In this document: positions 9,809 to 18,543 of the stretch, piece after piece
Position numbering within the stretch: the first letter of the stretch is position 1
Layout: each line of letters starts with the position of its first letter
Assembly (NCBI RefSeq): GCF_019431045.1
Contig: NZ_JAHXPT010000003.1
Coordinates: forward strand, 329,224-393,223
Source: Clostridium weizhouense
Lineage (GTDB): Bacteria > Bacillota > Clostridia > Clostridiales > Clostridiaceae
Reading direction: 5' to 3'
Length of the DNA stretch: 64,000 bases
Notes under the pieces: model-generated
The model's database searches: none
What the model was told of the DNA's origin: nothing
The model's input: only the letters and a program-made list of their open reading frames with translations
Made by a program: the position numbers and the translations under genes

Positions 9809-9875
9809 AATCAATACCTCCTTACATTGGTAAAGAGCGAAAATTATATCTTAATTAACCATTTTTTTGCAAATA

Positions 9876-9990
9876 AAAAAAGGGCAAAACCACCCTTAAA
9901 CAAAAAACTACCTATTACGGGTAGTTAAGCCCTAGTTTTGTTTATAGACAGGATGGTACACGAACTGTCTCTACCATTATTCAATATATC
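9876..9990 (-). ncRNA. Unassigned structured leader RNA with terminator (candidate riboswitch)
   Basis: Read on the minus strand this leader has a 6-bp helix AGACAG...CTGTCT, a 7-bp hairpin AACTACC/GGTAGTT, a possible GGGC...GCCC closing pair, and a final AAGGG...CCCTT hairpin followed by seven T. The last is an intrinsic terminator about 70 bases before the dehydratase-like ATG. I could not match it to a known aptamer class. Termination control of the downstream operon is inferred from position and fold. Confidence 0.6.
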
Positions 9991-9996
9991 TAAATT

Positions 9997-10025
9997 TTAC
10001 TATATACTTTTTTGTAAGTCAAATT
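9997..10025 (-). promoter_or_regulatory. Promoter of the dehydratase-activator operon leader
   Basis: On the minus strand TTGACT is separated by 17 bases from TAAAAT, close to the SigA consensus. The start point would fall around 9990, right at the beginning of the structured leader. Confidence 0.65.
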
Positions 10026-10165
10026 TATTGTAATTTTTTATAACACCTAAGAATAAATATTATTTACAAGACCTATACTATGTTTATAAATTACTAGAAC
10101 TTGTTATAGAATGTTACTATAAATAAACTTTTTATAAATTCTATATATAAGGAGACTACTTAAGT

Positions 10166-10453
10166 ATGAAAATCTTGTTAATAAAAATAACTTTAAGAGC
10201 TAGTTGGGTTCACTCTTTAAAAGAAAAAAGAATGGTTGTTAAAAGTTTAATTCAAAGATTAAAAAATAAATTTAATGTATCTGTTGCAGAAGTTGATAAC
10301 CAAGATGTCCATCAAACTATTGTAATCGGACTTGCAGGTATTTGTAGTACAAATGCACAAATAGATTCTACTTTTGAAAATATATTAAATTTTATAGAAA
10401 TTAATACTGATGCTGAGATCATAAATATAGAAAGTGATAAAGATATATTTTAA
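10166..10453 (+). CDS. DUF503 (YlxP-like) protein (95 aa)
   Basis: Small conserved protein of the DUF503 family, recognised by the pattern SLKEKRMVVKSLIQRLKNKF near the N-terminus and a ferredoxin-like beta-alpha-beta pattern through the whole chain. The Bacillus homologue lies in the nusA-infB region; here it is alone, upstream of ferritin. Biochemical function is unknown, with a link to ribosome or RNA biology suggested for the family. ATAAGGAG supports the start. Confidence 0.88.
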   Translation: MKILLIKITLRASWVHSLKEKRMVVKSLIQRLKNKFNVSVAEVDNQDVHQTIVIGLAGICSTNAQIDSTFENILNFIEINTDAEIINIESDKDIF

Positions 10454-10567
10454 TATATTGGTTTTTTTAAGTTTAAATTATAAATTTCTTTAATATTTTA
10501 TACCTAATTATTGCATAATACAATATATACGTTATATTACTATTTGTAAAAATAAAGGAGGATACAA

Positions 10568-11080
10568 ATGTTAAGTGAAAAATTATTATTAAAACTTAAT
10601 GATCAGGTCAACTTTGAATTTTATTCATCTTACACTTACTTATCTATGGCTGCTTATGCTGAATCAATAGATTTAAGTGGCTTTGCAAATTTTTTTAGAG
10701 TTCAAGCTCAAGAAGAATTATTTCATGCAATGAAATTATATGATTATATATTTCAAAAAAATGGTGTAGTTAAATTAAGTGAAATTCCTAAGCCTTTCTC
10801 AGATTATACAAGTATTACCCATTTATTTGAGGAAGGTTACAAACATGAGCAATTAGTAACTAAAAAAATTTATGAAATAACTGATATTGCTCTTGAGGAA
10901 AAAGAACATGCTACAATGAGTTTGCTTAAATGGTTTATTGATGAACAAGTAGAGGAAGAAAATAATTTCTTAACCATTTTAAAGAAAGTTAAAAGATTTG
11001 AAGGCAACTCTACTAACATATATATGTTAGATGAAGAACTTGCAAAAAGGATTTTTACACCTCCAACTACTACTGCTTAG
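10568..11080 (+). CDS. ftn: Non-heme ferritin (170 aa)
   Basis: Iron-storage ferritin forming a 24-mer cage. The four-helix bundle starts with LLLKLNDQVNFEFYSSYTYL and the diiron site is seen as E17, E50 and H53 in AQEELFHAMKLYDYI, plus EKEHATMSLLKWFIDEQVEEE in the later helices. There are no heme-ligand features of bacterioferritin. AAAGGAGG precedes the ATG. An intrinsic terminator follows at 11107-11142. It detoxifies ferrous iron and oxygen in an otherwise anaerobic cell. Confidence 0.95.
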   Translation: MLSEKLLLKLNDQVNFEFYSSYTYLSMAAYAESIDLSGFANFFRVQAQEELFHAMKLYDYIFQKNGVVKLSEIPKPFSDYTSITHLFEEGYKHEQLVTKKIYEITDIALEEKEHATMSLLKWFIDEQVEEENNFLTILKKVKRFEGNSTNIYMLDEELAKRIFTPPTTTA

Positions 11081-11106
11081 TTTAATAGATAGTACTCTTT
11101 TAAAAT

Positions 11107-11142
11107 AGAAGGCTACACTAAAAAATTTAGTTTTTGCCTTCT
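11107..11142 (+). terminator. Ferritin terminator
   Basis: The stem AGAAGGC...GCCTTCT with inner ACTAAA/TTTAGT pairing is followed by a T-rich tract. Confidence 0.8.
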
Positions 11143-11244
11143 TATTTTATTTTGCATTAAAAATCTACTAAAACATATATACAATATATTTTTATAGATT
11201 ATAAATACAACCAATATTATTATATAAAATCAAAATGCTTTTCT

Positions 11245-11976
11245 TTATGCACCTATTAGTTCTTTTACAAAGTTTGTTCTAGGATTTTCTTTTATTTCAG
11301 TTGGGGTACCAACTTGTATTTTTCTTCCCTTATCCATCACAAGAACTCTAGTTCCAAGCTTTAATGCTTCTTTAATATCATGAGTAATAAATACAATTGT
11401 CACATTAAGTTCATTATAAATACGTAATATTTCTTCTTGCAATAGTTTTCTAGTTATTTCATCGACTGCACCAAATGGCTCATCCATAAGTAATATATCT
11501 GGTGAAGCAGCTAAAGCTCTTGCAATACCAACTCTCTGACGTTGTCCGCCTGAAAGTTCACTTGGATAACGTTCTAACATCTCTTCAGTTAACCCAACAA
11601 TTTTCATTAAATTTTTAACTTTAGATAATATTGCACTTTTATCATCTTTCTTTATTAAATTTGGTACATACGATATATTTTTTCTTATATTCATATGTGG
11701 AAATAATCCAACCCCTTGAATAACATAACCAATGCTTCTTCTTAATAGAATTTGATTTATTTTAGATATGTCTTCTCCATTTACATATACTCTTCCCCTA
11801 TCTGGTTTAAGTAATCCGTTAATAAGCTTTAATACTGTTGTTTTTCCACAACCTGAGCTTCCTATTATAGTTAAAAACTCACCTTTATTTATACTTAAAT
11901 TAAAATCATTTAATATGAGATTATTACCATATCCTTTTGAAATATCTTCAAGTTTTATAATCTGTTGATTTTCCAT
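11245..11976 (-). CDS. opuCA: Osmoprotectant ABC transporter ATPase, OpuCA-like (243 aa)
   Basis: ATP-binding subunit of a glycine betaine/carnitine/choline-type importer. Walker A GSSGCGKTT (about residue 37), signature LSGGQRQR, Walker B ILLMDEPFGAVD and the switch His in FITHDIKEA are all present. It ends soon after the ATPase core and lacks the C-terminal CBS pair of many OpuCA/OpuAA proteins, so it may not sense ionic strength the usual way. It is the third gene of the permease-binding protein-ATPase operon, 20 bases after the binding protein. Confidence 0.92.
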   Translation of the reverse strand: MENQQIIKLEDISKGYGNNLILNDFNLSINKGEFLTIIGSSGCGKTTVLKLINGLLKPDRGRVYVNGEDISKINQILLRRSIGYVIQGVGLFPHMNIRKNISYVPNLIKKDDKSAILSKVKNLMKIVGLTEEMLERYPSELSGGQRQRVGIARALAASPDILLMDEPFGAVDEITRKLLQEEILRIYNELNVTIVFITHDIKEALKLGTRVLVMDKGRKIQVGTPTEIKENPRTNFVKELIGA

Positions 11977-11996
11977 AAATTCTTCTCCTTTTGATA

Positions 11997-12905
11997 TTAT
12001 TGTTTTAATAATCCCTTATTAATTAAAAATTCTTTTGCAACCTCTCTTTCGTTATATCCATCCTCATCTACTTTATTATTTAATTCAGCCATTTCTTTAT
12101 CAGTTAAAATATTTTCCATTTTCATTAAAACATCTTCTAGTTCAGGATGTTCTTTAAGTATATCTTTACGTATAACAGTTCCACAATAATATGTGTTGTA
12201 GAAATTTTTATCATCCTTAAGCATCATAACATCAGAATTAGCAAGTTGTCCATCTGTTGTAAATACATTCATCACATCTATTTCTTTAGAATTTATAGCT
12301 TTATACTTAAGTCCAATATCCATATCACATGACTTTTTAAATTTTAATCCATAAGTAGAACATAATGCATCAAATCCATCTTCTCTTTCATAGAAATCAT
12401 ATTCACCTCCAAATGTAAGCTCTGGTGAATATGCTAAAAGGTCAGAATAAGTCTTGATATTATATTTTTCTGCAATATCTTTTCTTATTGCCAATCCATA
12501 AGTATTATTAAATCCATATAATCCTATCCACTTTAAATTATATTGACTCTCATATTTTTCTATCAGATTTTTATACAATGTTTTATCATCTGGAATTCCT
12601 TCTTCTTTTAGTACAAAACTCCAAGCAGTCCCTGTATATTCTGGATAAAGATCAAAATCACTTTTTATAATAGCAGGATGTATATTACTTGTTCCTCCAC
12701 CTACACCCTTAGTTAATTCCACATTTAAGTTAGTATTATTCTCAATAAGTAATGATAGCATCTCTCCTAAAATAAATTGTTCAGTCATTGGCTTAGTAGC
12801 TATCTTAATAGTTGAATTTTTATTTGAGCATCCTAATATTGAAATTGCCAAAATAAACATTATCAATATAGAAACCTTTTTATAATGTTTTTTAAAATTT
12901 TTCAT
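11997..12905 (-). CDS. opuCC: Osmoprotectant ABC transporter substrate-binding lipoprotein (302 aa)
   Basis: OpuCC/YehZ-type solute-binding protein (OpuAC family). The signal sequence ends in a lipobox (AISILGC), giving a lipid-anchored extracellular protein. Family features are IKIATKPMTEQFILGEMLS and KGVGGGTSNIHPAI near the N-terminus and DLYPEYTGTAW. The ligand is probably a quaternary amine such as betaine or carnitine. The ATG at 12905 overlaps the permease stop by one base (TAATG); GGAAG eight bases upstream supports it over an in-frame ATG at 12920 that abuts the GGAG. Confidence 0.9.
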   Translation of the reverse strand: MKNFKKHYKKVSILIMFILAISILGCSNKNSTIKIATKPMTEQFILGEMLSLLIENNTNLNVELTKGVGGGTSNIHPAIIKSDFDLYPEYTGTAWSFVLKEEGIPDDKTLYKNLIEKYESQYNLKWIGLYGFNNTYGLAIRKDIAEKYNIKTYSDLLAYSPELTFGGEYDFYEREDGFDALCSTYGLKFKKSCDMDIGLKYKAINSKEIDVMNVFTTDGQLANSDVMMLKDDKNFYNTYYCGTVIRKDILKEHPELEDVLMKMENILTDKEMAELNNKVDEDGYNEREVAKEFLINKGLLKQ

Positions 12906-13546
12906 TATATTAACTTCCATCTCCTCTTAATTATTTTTTCGATACTTCCAATAATAAAATCAGCTACTAATGCTAACAAAGCTATTAATAAACTTCCTGC
13001 AATTGTCATAGGAGTATTATTAGTAGTTATTCCTCTATAAATAGACACACCAAGTCCACCCGCTCCAATAAAAGAAGCAATACCTGCAAGTGCAATTGTC
13101 ATAACTACCATATTTCTAAGTCCTGATAAAATTACTGTAGTAGCCAAAGGGAGTTTCACTTTATATAATATTTCAAAAGATGTGCTTCCCATCCCTTTAG
13201 CTGATTCAATTATTGAATAGTCTATATTATCTATACCAGTATATGTATTTCTAACCATTGGTAATAATGCATATATTGTAAGCGCTATTATAGCTGTTGT
13301 ATTTCCTATCCCTGAAAAAGGAATTAAAAAGCCAAGAAGTGATATTGATGGAATTGTATAAACAAAATTTATTATACCGAGAATAACTGGTGATGTCTTT
13401 TTATGCTCACTAATTAAAATTCCTAATAATAATCCTAATATTCCTGCTATTAATATTGAAATTCCTGAAATTTTTAAATGTTCGATTATTAGCTTTAAGA
13501 AAAAATCCCACCTAGAAATATATAACTTGAATACTTCTTTTATCAT
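12905..13546 (-). CDS. opuCB: Osmoprotectant ABC transporter permease, OpuCB-like (213 aa)
   Basis: Membrane subunit with five to six hydrophobic segments and the binding-protein-dependent transport EAA-type loop (IIESAKGMGSTSFEILYKVKLP) that contacts the ATPase. The GIASFIGAGGLG segment is typical of OpuCB/OpuCD. Only one permease gene is present, so the channel would be a homodimer, unlike OpuC of Bacillus with two permeases. First gene of the operon; TTTTGGAGG precedes ATG. Confidence 0.92.
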   Translation of the reverse strand: MIKEVFKLYISRWDFFLKLIIEHLKISGISILIAGILGLLLGILISEHKKTSPVILGIINFVYTIPSISLLGFLIPFSGIGNTTAIIALTIYALLPMVRNTYTGIDNIDYSIIESAKGMGSTSFEILYKVKLPLATTVILSGLRNMVVMTIALAGIASFIGAGGLGVSIYRGITTNNTPMTIAGSLLIALLALVADFIIGSIEKIIKRRWKLI

Positions 13547-13943
13547 TTAAACCTCCAAAACTTCTTTTCAGTATAAATTCTCTTTTTCACTAATTGTAAG
13601 TACAATTAGGCTAAATAAAGATTTATTACTATATTATTCTTATAAAATAAAAAAATTCCCTAAAATCATTTTTAGAGAATTAATATGTTTCTTTAAGACT
13701 TATATATATTTCATACTATAGTACACTTTTTACTTAATAAAAAATAGATAGCTGAAACAAAAATTGAAACTATTAATAATTCTATATTTTTTATATAAAA
13801 AGGATAAGATATAAATAAACATTAAAGTATGTTTTTAAGTATCAATATCAACCGAAAACATTCCCAGTTAAAAAAGTTCTTTATTAAATATATTTAATCT
13901 TTAATATTTAATAAAGAACTTTCTAGAAAGGATTAGATTTATA
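13547..13943. other. Divergent intergenic region
   Basis: No gene is seen. It separates the divergent transporter operon and the DUF2238 gene. It contains a small hairpin near 13653-13680 (ATTCCCTAAAA/TTTTAGAGAAT) in the transporter's upstream region and a long hairpin at 13873-13922. Confidence 0.5.
13873..13922 (+). promoter_or_regulatory. Long perfect hairpin before the DUF2238 gene
   Basis: AAAGTTCTTTATTAAATAT is repeated in inverse as ATATTTAATAAAGAACTTT with a loop of about 12 bases. It ends just before the GAAAGGA ribosome site of the next gene. It could be an operator, a terminator for leftward readthrough, or an mRNA 5' stabiliser. Confidence 0.55.
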
Positions 13944-14537
13944 ATGAATAATAAAAATAAAGTAACTATTGGAATGGCAATATTATTTGAAATAGTATTA
14001 ATAATTACAGCTATTTCAAATATTTTATCAAAGCAATGGAATAATTTACTTTTATCAATCCTAGCAATTATATGTATCATTCTTCCTTTTATTATTACTT
14101 ACATTGCACATAAAAAAAATATAATTCTTCCTTCTAGTTTTAATATAATAGCTTTATTATTTATTTTTCTTTCAATATACTTTGGAGAAATTAGAAAATT
14201 TTATAGAATTTTATGGTGGTGGGATATATTTCTTCATTCTGTATTTGGAATATATGGTGTTATTATTGCATTGCATTTAATGAAAGGAATTATTACAAAA
14301 AACAAAAGTGTTACACAAAAAAGATTTGGTATTTTAATTGTAATTTTTGCATTTACTTTTTCAATTTCTTTAGGAACTTTATGGGAGATATTTGAATTCT
14401 TAGGTTCTTATCTTTTTAAAGTAGATATGCTTGCTGGTGGCTTTGAAGATACGATGTTAGACCTTATTGTAAAAAGTTTATGTGCCTTTATTACTTCAAT
14501 GATATGTTATTATCGTGACTTTAAAACAGAAAAATAA
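13944..14537 (+). CDS. DUF2238/YjdF-like membrane protein (197 aa)
   Basis: Inner-membrane protein with about six hydrophobic segments. It matches the DUF2238 pattern through WWDIFLHSVFGIYG (conserved Asp-His in a helix), GTLWEIFEFLGSY and GFEDTMLDLIVKSLCAF (Glu and Asp residues in helices). No function is established for the family. GAAAGGA lies upstream of the ATG, directly after the long hairpin. Convergent with the GH13 gene; they share a terminator at 14554-14594. Confidence 0.82.
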   Translation: MNNKNKVTIGMAILFEIVLIITAISNILSKQWNNLLLSILAIICIILPFIITYIAHKKNIILPSSFNIIALLFIFLSIYFGEIRKFYRILWWWDIFLHSVFGIYGVIIALHLMKGIITKNKSVTQKRFGILIVIFAFTFSISLGTLWEIFEFLGSYLFKVDMLAGGFEDTMLDLIVKSLCAFITSMICYYRDFKTEK

Positions 14538-14553
14538 ATTTTCCTTATAAAAT

Positions 14554-14594
14554 AGAGGCAATCACAAAATACAACATCTTTTATGATTGTCTCT
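14554..14594. terminator. Bidirectional terminator between convergent genes
   Basis: The stem AGAGGCAATCA...TGATTGTCTCT (one G-T pair) separates the convergent DUF2238 and GH13 genes, with A/T-rich flanks on both sides. Confidence 0.7.
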
Positions 14595-14628
14595 ATAAAT
14601 AACTATTTTTTATTATAAAATATAACTT

Positions 14629-15918
14629 CTATTTAAATAATTTAATAATTATAGGTTTACCTGATAATTTAATTTTCCCATCATTTACTTGTAATTCAGA
14701 ATTATCAATTAAATTAAGATATTTTCCATCCTGAAGTTCAACTGATATATTAGGTTTTTTTCCTCTTATACTAAATATTCCAATAACTTTTTCATCTTCT
14801 GTTTCGTATTTTCCAATGATAATATCTTGATCATTATCACATTCTAATGTATAATCTCCCTCTATAAAAATTTGATCTTTCTTTATTTTATAAAGACATT
14901 GCATTAATTCTGAAATATCATATCCTGTATTCCAATTAACCTTATCAATTTCAAATAAATTTGGTCTAATAACATTCTCTTTTTCTTGACCTGCATAAAT
15001 AAGAGTTGTACCCTTTTGAAAATATAAAAATGCTGTTATATTCTTTAGTTGTTCTTCATCTTTAATTCTACTTTTTATTCTAGGTTGATCATGATTTTCT
15101 AAAAATCTTAATTTAATATAATTAGTTGGATAAATGCAATCTTGAAAATTAAGTATATCAATATAATTACTTAAGCTAATTTTACCATCAATATATTTAT
15201 TAAAGAAACCAAGTATATCATAATCATACGTAATATCAAAAGCTTTATATATCTCACTATCTGAATGACCTACAAATCCTTGTTTCCTATTTAACTTTAT
15301 ATATCCTGGCTCTACTGATTCTGATAACCATATGCACTCTGGATAAAGTGAATTTATCTCTTTTCTAGCTTTTTCCCAAAATTCAATTGGAACTAAAGAG
15401 GCCACATCACATCTAAATCCATCTACTATTTCTGCCCACATTTTAAGAGTATCTATTTGATAATCCCATAGTTCTTTATTATTATAATCAAGATCTATTA
15501 CATCTTCCCAATCTCCAACTTTATTTCCTAAACTTCCATCAGCTTTTTTATAAAAATATTCAATGTGATTTTTAACAAGCCATGAATCAAGAGAAGTATG
15601 ATTATACACAACATCTATTATACATTTCATTCCAAGATTATGTATTTCATCAACTACTTCTTTAAAATCATCCATTGTACCATATTCCTCATTAACTTTT
15701 CTATAATCTTTTATAGAATACGGACACCCTAATGAACCTTTTTTACCTTCTACACCAATTGGATGAATAGGCATAAACCATATAATATCTGTGCCTAATT
15801 CTTTAATACGTTTTAAGTCTTTTTGAACACCTTTAAATGTACCCTCTTCACTATGATTTCGTACATAAATGCAGTAAATTATTTGATTTCTTAAATTTAT
15901 ATTTGTATTAATTGCCAT
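14629..15918 (-). CDS. Alpha-amylase family glycosidase, GH13 (429 aa)
   Basis: TIM-barrel hydrolase acting on alpha-glucosidic bonds. Catalytic residues are seen as the nucleophile Asp in VDGFRCDVASLVP, the acid/base Glu in CIWLSESVEPG and the transition-state Asp in FLENHDQPR; the first conserved region is IIDVVYNHTS. A short C-terminal beta domain follows. There is no signal peptide, so it acts in the cytoplasm on imported oligosaccharides or glycogen. Length is at the short end for the family. TTAAGGGGG precedes ATG. Exact specificity cannot be read. Confidence 0.93.
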   Translation of the reverse strand: MAINTNINLRNQIIYCIYVRNHSEEGTFKGVQKDLKRIKELGTDIIWFMPIHPIGVEGKKGSLGCPYSIKDYRKVNEEYGTMDDFKEVVDEIHNLGMKCIIDVVYNHTSLDSWLVKNHIEYFYKKADGSLGNKVGDWEDVIDLDYNNKELWDYQIDTLKMWAEIVDGFRCDVASLVPIEFWEKARKEINSLYPECIWLSESVEPGYIKLNRKQGFVGHSDSEIYKAFDITYDYDILGFFNKYIDGKISLSNYIDILNFQDCIYPTNYIKLRFLENHDQPRIKSRIKDEEQLKNITAFLYFQKGTTLIYAGQEKENVIRPNLFEIDKVNWNTGYDISELMQCLYKIKKDQIFIEGDYTLECDNDQDIIIGKYETEDEKVIGIFSIRGKKPNISVELQDGKYLNLIDNSELQVNDGKIKLSGKPIIIKLFK

Positions 15919-16275
15919 ATAAATTCCCCCTTAAATATCTCTTAATACTATAATATAATCTTGGTATTATATATTTCTTGCTCTATTTTGAACAATAATA
16001 ATACAATTTTGATAATATAGGTTTATTATGAAAAATTATAATAGATTATAAATATAATAACTTAATTAGAGCATATATATTTTTTCACGATAATATTATT
16101 AATTCTGAATAATAATCTGTTATAAAAATTCAATAAAAAGATTATTACTGTAGTAAATTAATTTTTTATAAAAATATAATATTTCTATAAAAAAATTAAA
16201 ATTTTAAGATAATTTTTTTATATTGTCTTGACTTATTTAACATTTTAATCCATAATTACGTATGAACTAACAAGT
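15919..16275. other. AT-rich intergenic region upstream of the lysine riboswitch
   Basis: No gene is seen. It holds the divergent promoters for the GH13 gene (minus) and the riboswitch-permease transcript (plus); TTGACT at about 16227 is a candidate -35 element for the latter. Confidence 0.45.
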
Positions 16276-16460
16276 AGATAACTGAGATAGAGGTGCGAAT
16301 TTTAATAGTAGTATTATGGAGGTAAGCTCAATGAAGTAATACGAAAGGAACTTTCGCCGAAGTAAATGGTTGATTGCTTTAATGCTATTTACTGGTCTTA
16401 TGTAAAATATATATAAGACTGTCACAAATTATTTTGTGGAGAGCTATTTTCAATGGAAAC
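16276..16460 (+). promoter_or_regulatory. Lysine riboswitch (L box) controlling the permease
   Basis: L-box signatures occur in order: GATAGAGGTGCG, AGTA, GGAGGTAAGCTCAATGAAGT, CGAAAGGAACTTTCGCCGAA, ACTGG, GACTGTCAC and TGGAGAGCTA. Such RNAs bind lysine and stop transcription through a downstream terminator, here at 16506-16538. Regulation of the next gene, an amino-acid permease, by lysine supports its assignment as a lysine transporter. Confidence 0.93.
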
Positions 16461-16505
16461 TTACGATATTTACAGTATTTATTTAAATATATGGATTTCG
16501 TATTT

Positions 16506-16538
16506 GTGTCATGAGTGTGCTCTCATGGCATTTTTTTA
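16506..16538 (+). terminator. Riboswitch expression-platform terminator
   Basis: The stem TGTCATGAG...CTCATGGCA is followed by seven T, 130 bases before the permease ATG. Confidence 0.85.
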
Positions 16539-16670
16539 TTGTTTTAAGGTACATTTTAAAAAATAATCAGTCATACTTATTATTTTATTTTTACTTTATA
16601 TGTACCTAAATCTTTAATATTATCTTAGTTACTTACTTATGGAGATTTTAAACCATAAGGAGGATAAAAA

Positions 16671-18158
16671 ATGAGTCAAGAAAATCACGAATTAAAAAGG
16701 AGTCTAAAATCCAGACACTTAAACATGATAGCTATAGGTGGTTCTATAGGTACAGGAATATTTTTAGCAATGGGTGATACATTGCATGAGGCTGGACCTG
16801 GTGGAGCACTTTTAGCTTATGCACTAGTAAGTATTATGGTATATTTTTTAATAACTAGTTTAGGAGAAATGGCAACCTTTATGCCAATATCAGGTTCTTT
16901 CAGTTCATATGCCAATAAATTTATTGATCCTGCACTTGGATTTGCACTTGGTTGGAACTATTGGTATAACTGGGCTATAACAATAGCTGCTGAAATGGTT
17001 GCAGGTTCTTTAATTATGAAATATTGGTTTCCAAATGTAAATGCTTTATTCTGGAGTATATTATTTTTAGCAATAATAGTTGGTTTAAATATTTTATCTT
17101 CAAAAGCATATGGTGAATCTGAATATTGGTTTGCTGGAATTAAGGTAGTTACTGTTCTTATATTTTTAGCAATTGGTATTCTAATGATTTTAGGTATAAT
17201 GGGTGGAGAAGAAATAGGATTTCATAATTACCTTTTAGCTGATGGCCCATTTCATGGAGGAATTAAATCTATATTTTCAATCTTCTTAATTGCAGGTTTT
17301 TCATTTCAAGGAACTGAACTTATAGGAGTTGCTGCTGGCGAAAGTGAAAATCCTGAAAAAACTATACCAAAGGCTATACATTCAATATTTTGGAGAATAT
17401 TAATATTTTATTTAGGAACAATTGTTGTTTTAGGTGCTATAATTCCATTTACTAAAGCTGGTGTTGAGACAAGCCCATTTACAATGGTATTTGAAAAAGC
17501 TGGTATAGCTGGAGCTGCTTCATTAATGAATGCAATTATACTAACTTCTGTATTATCTGCTGGTAACTCTGGTATGTATGCATCAAGTAGAATGCTTTTT
17601 TCAATGGCTAAAGAAGGTATGGCCCCTAAGATTTTCTCTAAAACTAACAAAAGAGGTGTACCTGTAAATTCTGTAATTTTAACTACTTTAGTTGCTTCTG
17701 CTTGTTTTTTAACAGGCATATTTGCTGAAAGTACAGTTTATGTTTGGCTAGTTGCTGCATCTGGTCTTGCTGGCTTTATAGCTTGGGTGGGTATCGCTGT
17801 ATGTCACTACAGATTTAGAAAAGCATTTATTCACCAAGGTAAAGATTTAAAGGATTTAAAATACAAAGCTATATTATATCCATTTGGACCTATACTAGCT
17901 TTAATAATGTGTCTAATTATAATGTTAGGTCAAGGATATTCTTGTATAAAACCTGAAGGAATTGATTGGCATGGTTTAATTGCATCTTATATAGGAATTC
18001 CTTTATTTCTTGCACTTTATATAGGTTATAAAATTAAACATAAAACTAAAATTATTCCTTTAGATGATGTTGATTTAACTTTCTCTGAAAATAATACAAA
18101 TAACAATAAAGAAACTGATTCGGATGAAGTTAAACTTAACACTTTTCAATCAGCTTAA
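16671..18158 (+). CDS. lysP: Lysine-specific permease LysP-like (495 aa)
   Basis: APC-superfamily amino-acid/proton symporter with twelve membrane segments. The N-terminal LKRSLKSRHLNMIAIGGSIGTGIFLAMGDTL carries the family GGSIGTG substrate-binding break in helix 1. The C-terminal tail from about residue 460 is hydrophilic. The upstream lysine riboswitch is direct support for lysine as substrate; without it the family alone would not distinguish basic amino acids. AAGGAGG precedes ATG. A terminator follows at 18185-18226. Confidence 0.93.
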   Translation: MSQENHELKRSLKSRHLNMIAIGGSIGTGIFLAMGDTLHEAGPGGALLAYALVSIMVYFLITSLGEMATFMPISGSFSSYANKFIDPALGFALGWNYWYNWAITIAAEMVAGSLIMKYWFPNVNALFWSILFLAIIVGLNILSSKAYGESEYWFAGIKVVTVLIFLAIGILMILGIMGGEEIGFHNYLLADGPFHGGIKSIFSIFLIAGFSFQGTELIGVAAGESENPEKTIPKAIHSIFWRILIFYLGTIVVLGAIIPFTKAGVETSPFTMVFEKAGIAGAASLMNAIILTSVLSAGNSGMYASSRMLFSMAKEGMAPKIFSKTNKRGVPVNSVILTTLVASACFLTGIFAESTVYVWLVAASGLAGFIAWVGIAVCHYRFRKAFIHQGKDLKDLKYKAILYPFGPILALIMCLIIMLGQGYSCIKPEGIDWHGLIASYIGIPLFLALYIGYKIKHKTKIIPLDDVDLTFSENNTNNNKETDSDEVKLNTFQSA

Positions 18159-18184
18159 TTAAATTAGTATAAAAGTATAAAAAT

Positions 18185-18226
18185 AAAACTGAGGTTTTCT
18201 AAGTACAAGAAAACCTCAGTTTTTTA
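18185..18226 (+). terminator. Terminator of the lysine permease gene
   Basis: The perfect stem AAAACTGAGGTTTTCT/AGAAAACCTCAGTTTT is followed by T-run. Confidence 0.9.
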
Positions 18227-18543
18227 TTGAATAATGAATCCTTTTTGCTACCTTATTTCAGTATTCTTAATATATTTATATTATAATTTATCCACTCTAC
18301 TCTCTTATTAAAAGTTTTGTCTTAAAAAATTACACTTCATAATCATTAAGCTTTAAGTCTAATCAATAAATCCATTAATTTTAATATTTGCAACAATTAA
18401 ACATTATATAGTATAATATTCCATGTTTTATAAAACTTGCTCAATTATACTTATAAGTAAATTTAATTGATTCTATAGGTTCTCCTACTAGTAGTATTAA
18501 AAATTTTATTAAATTATTAAAATAGAAAATTATGAGGTGTAAA
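18227..18543. other. Intergenic region before the collagenase gene
   Basis: No gene is seen. It is AT-rich and must hold the collagenase promoter; no clear operator was recognised. Confidence 0.45.

Noticed and set aside
17408..17719. 103-codon frame opposite the lysine permease
   Set aside because: Antisense shadow of a well-conserved gene, with no ribosome site.
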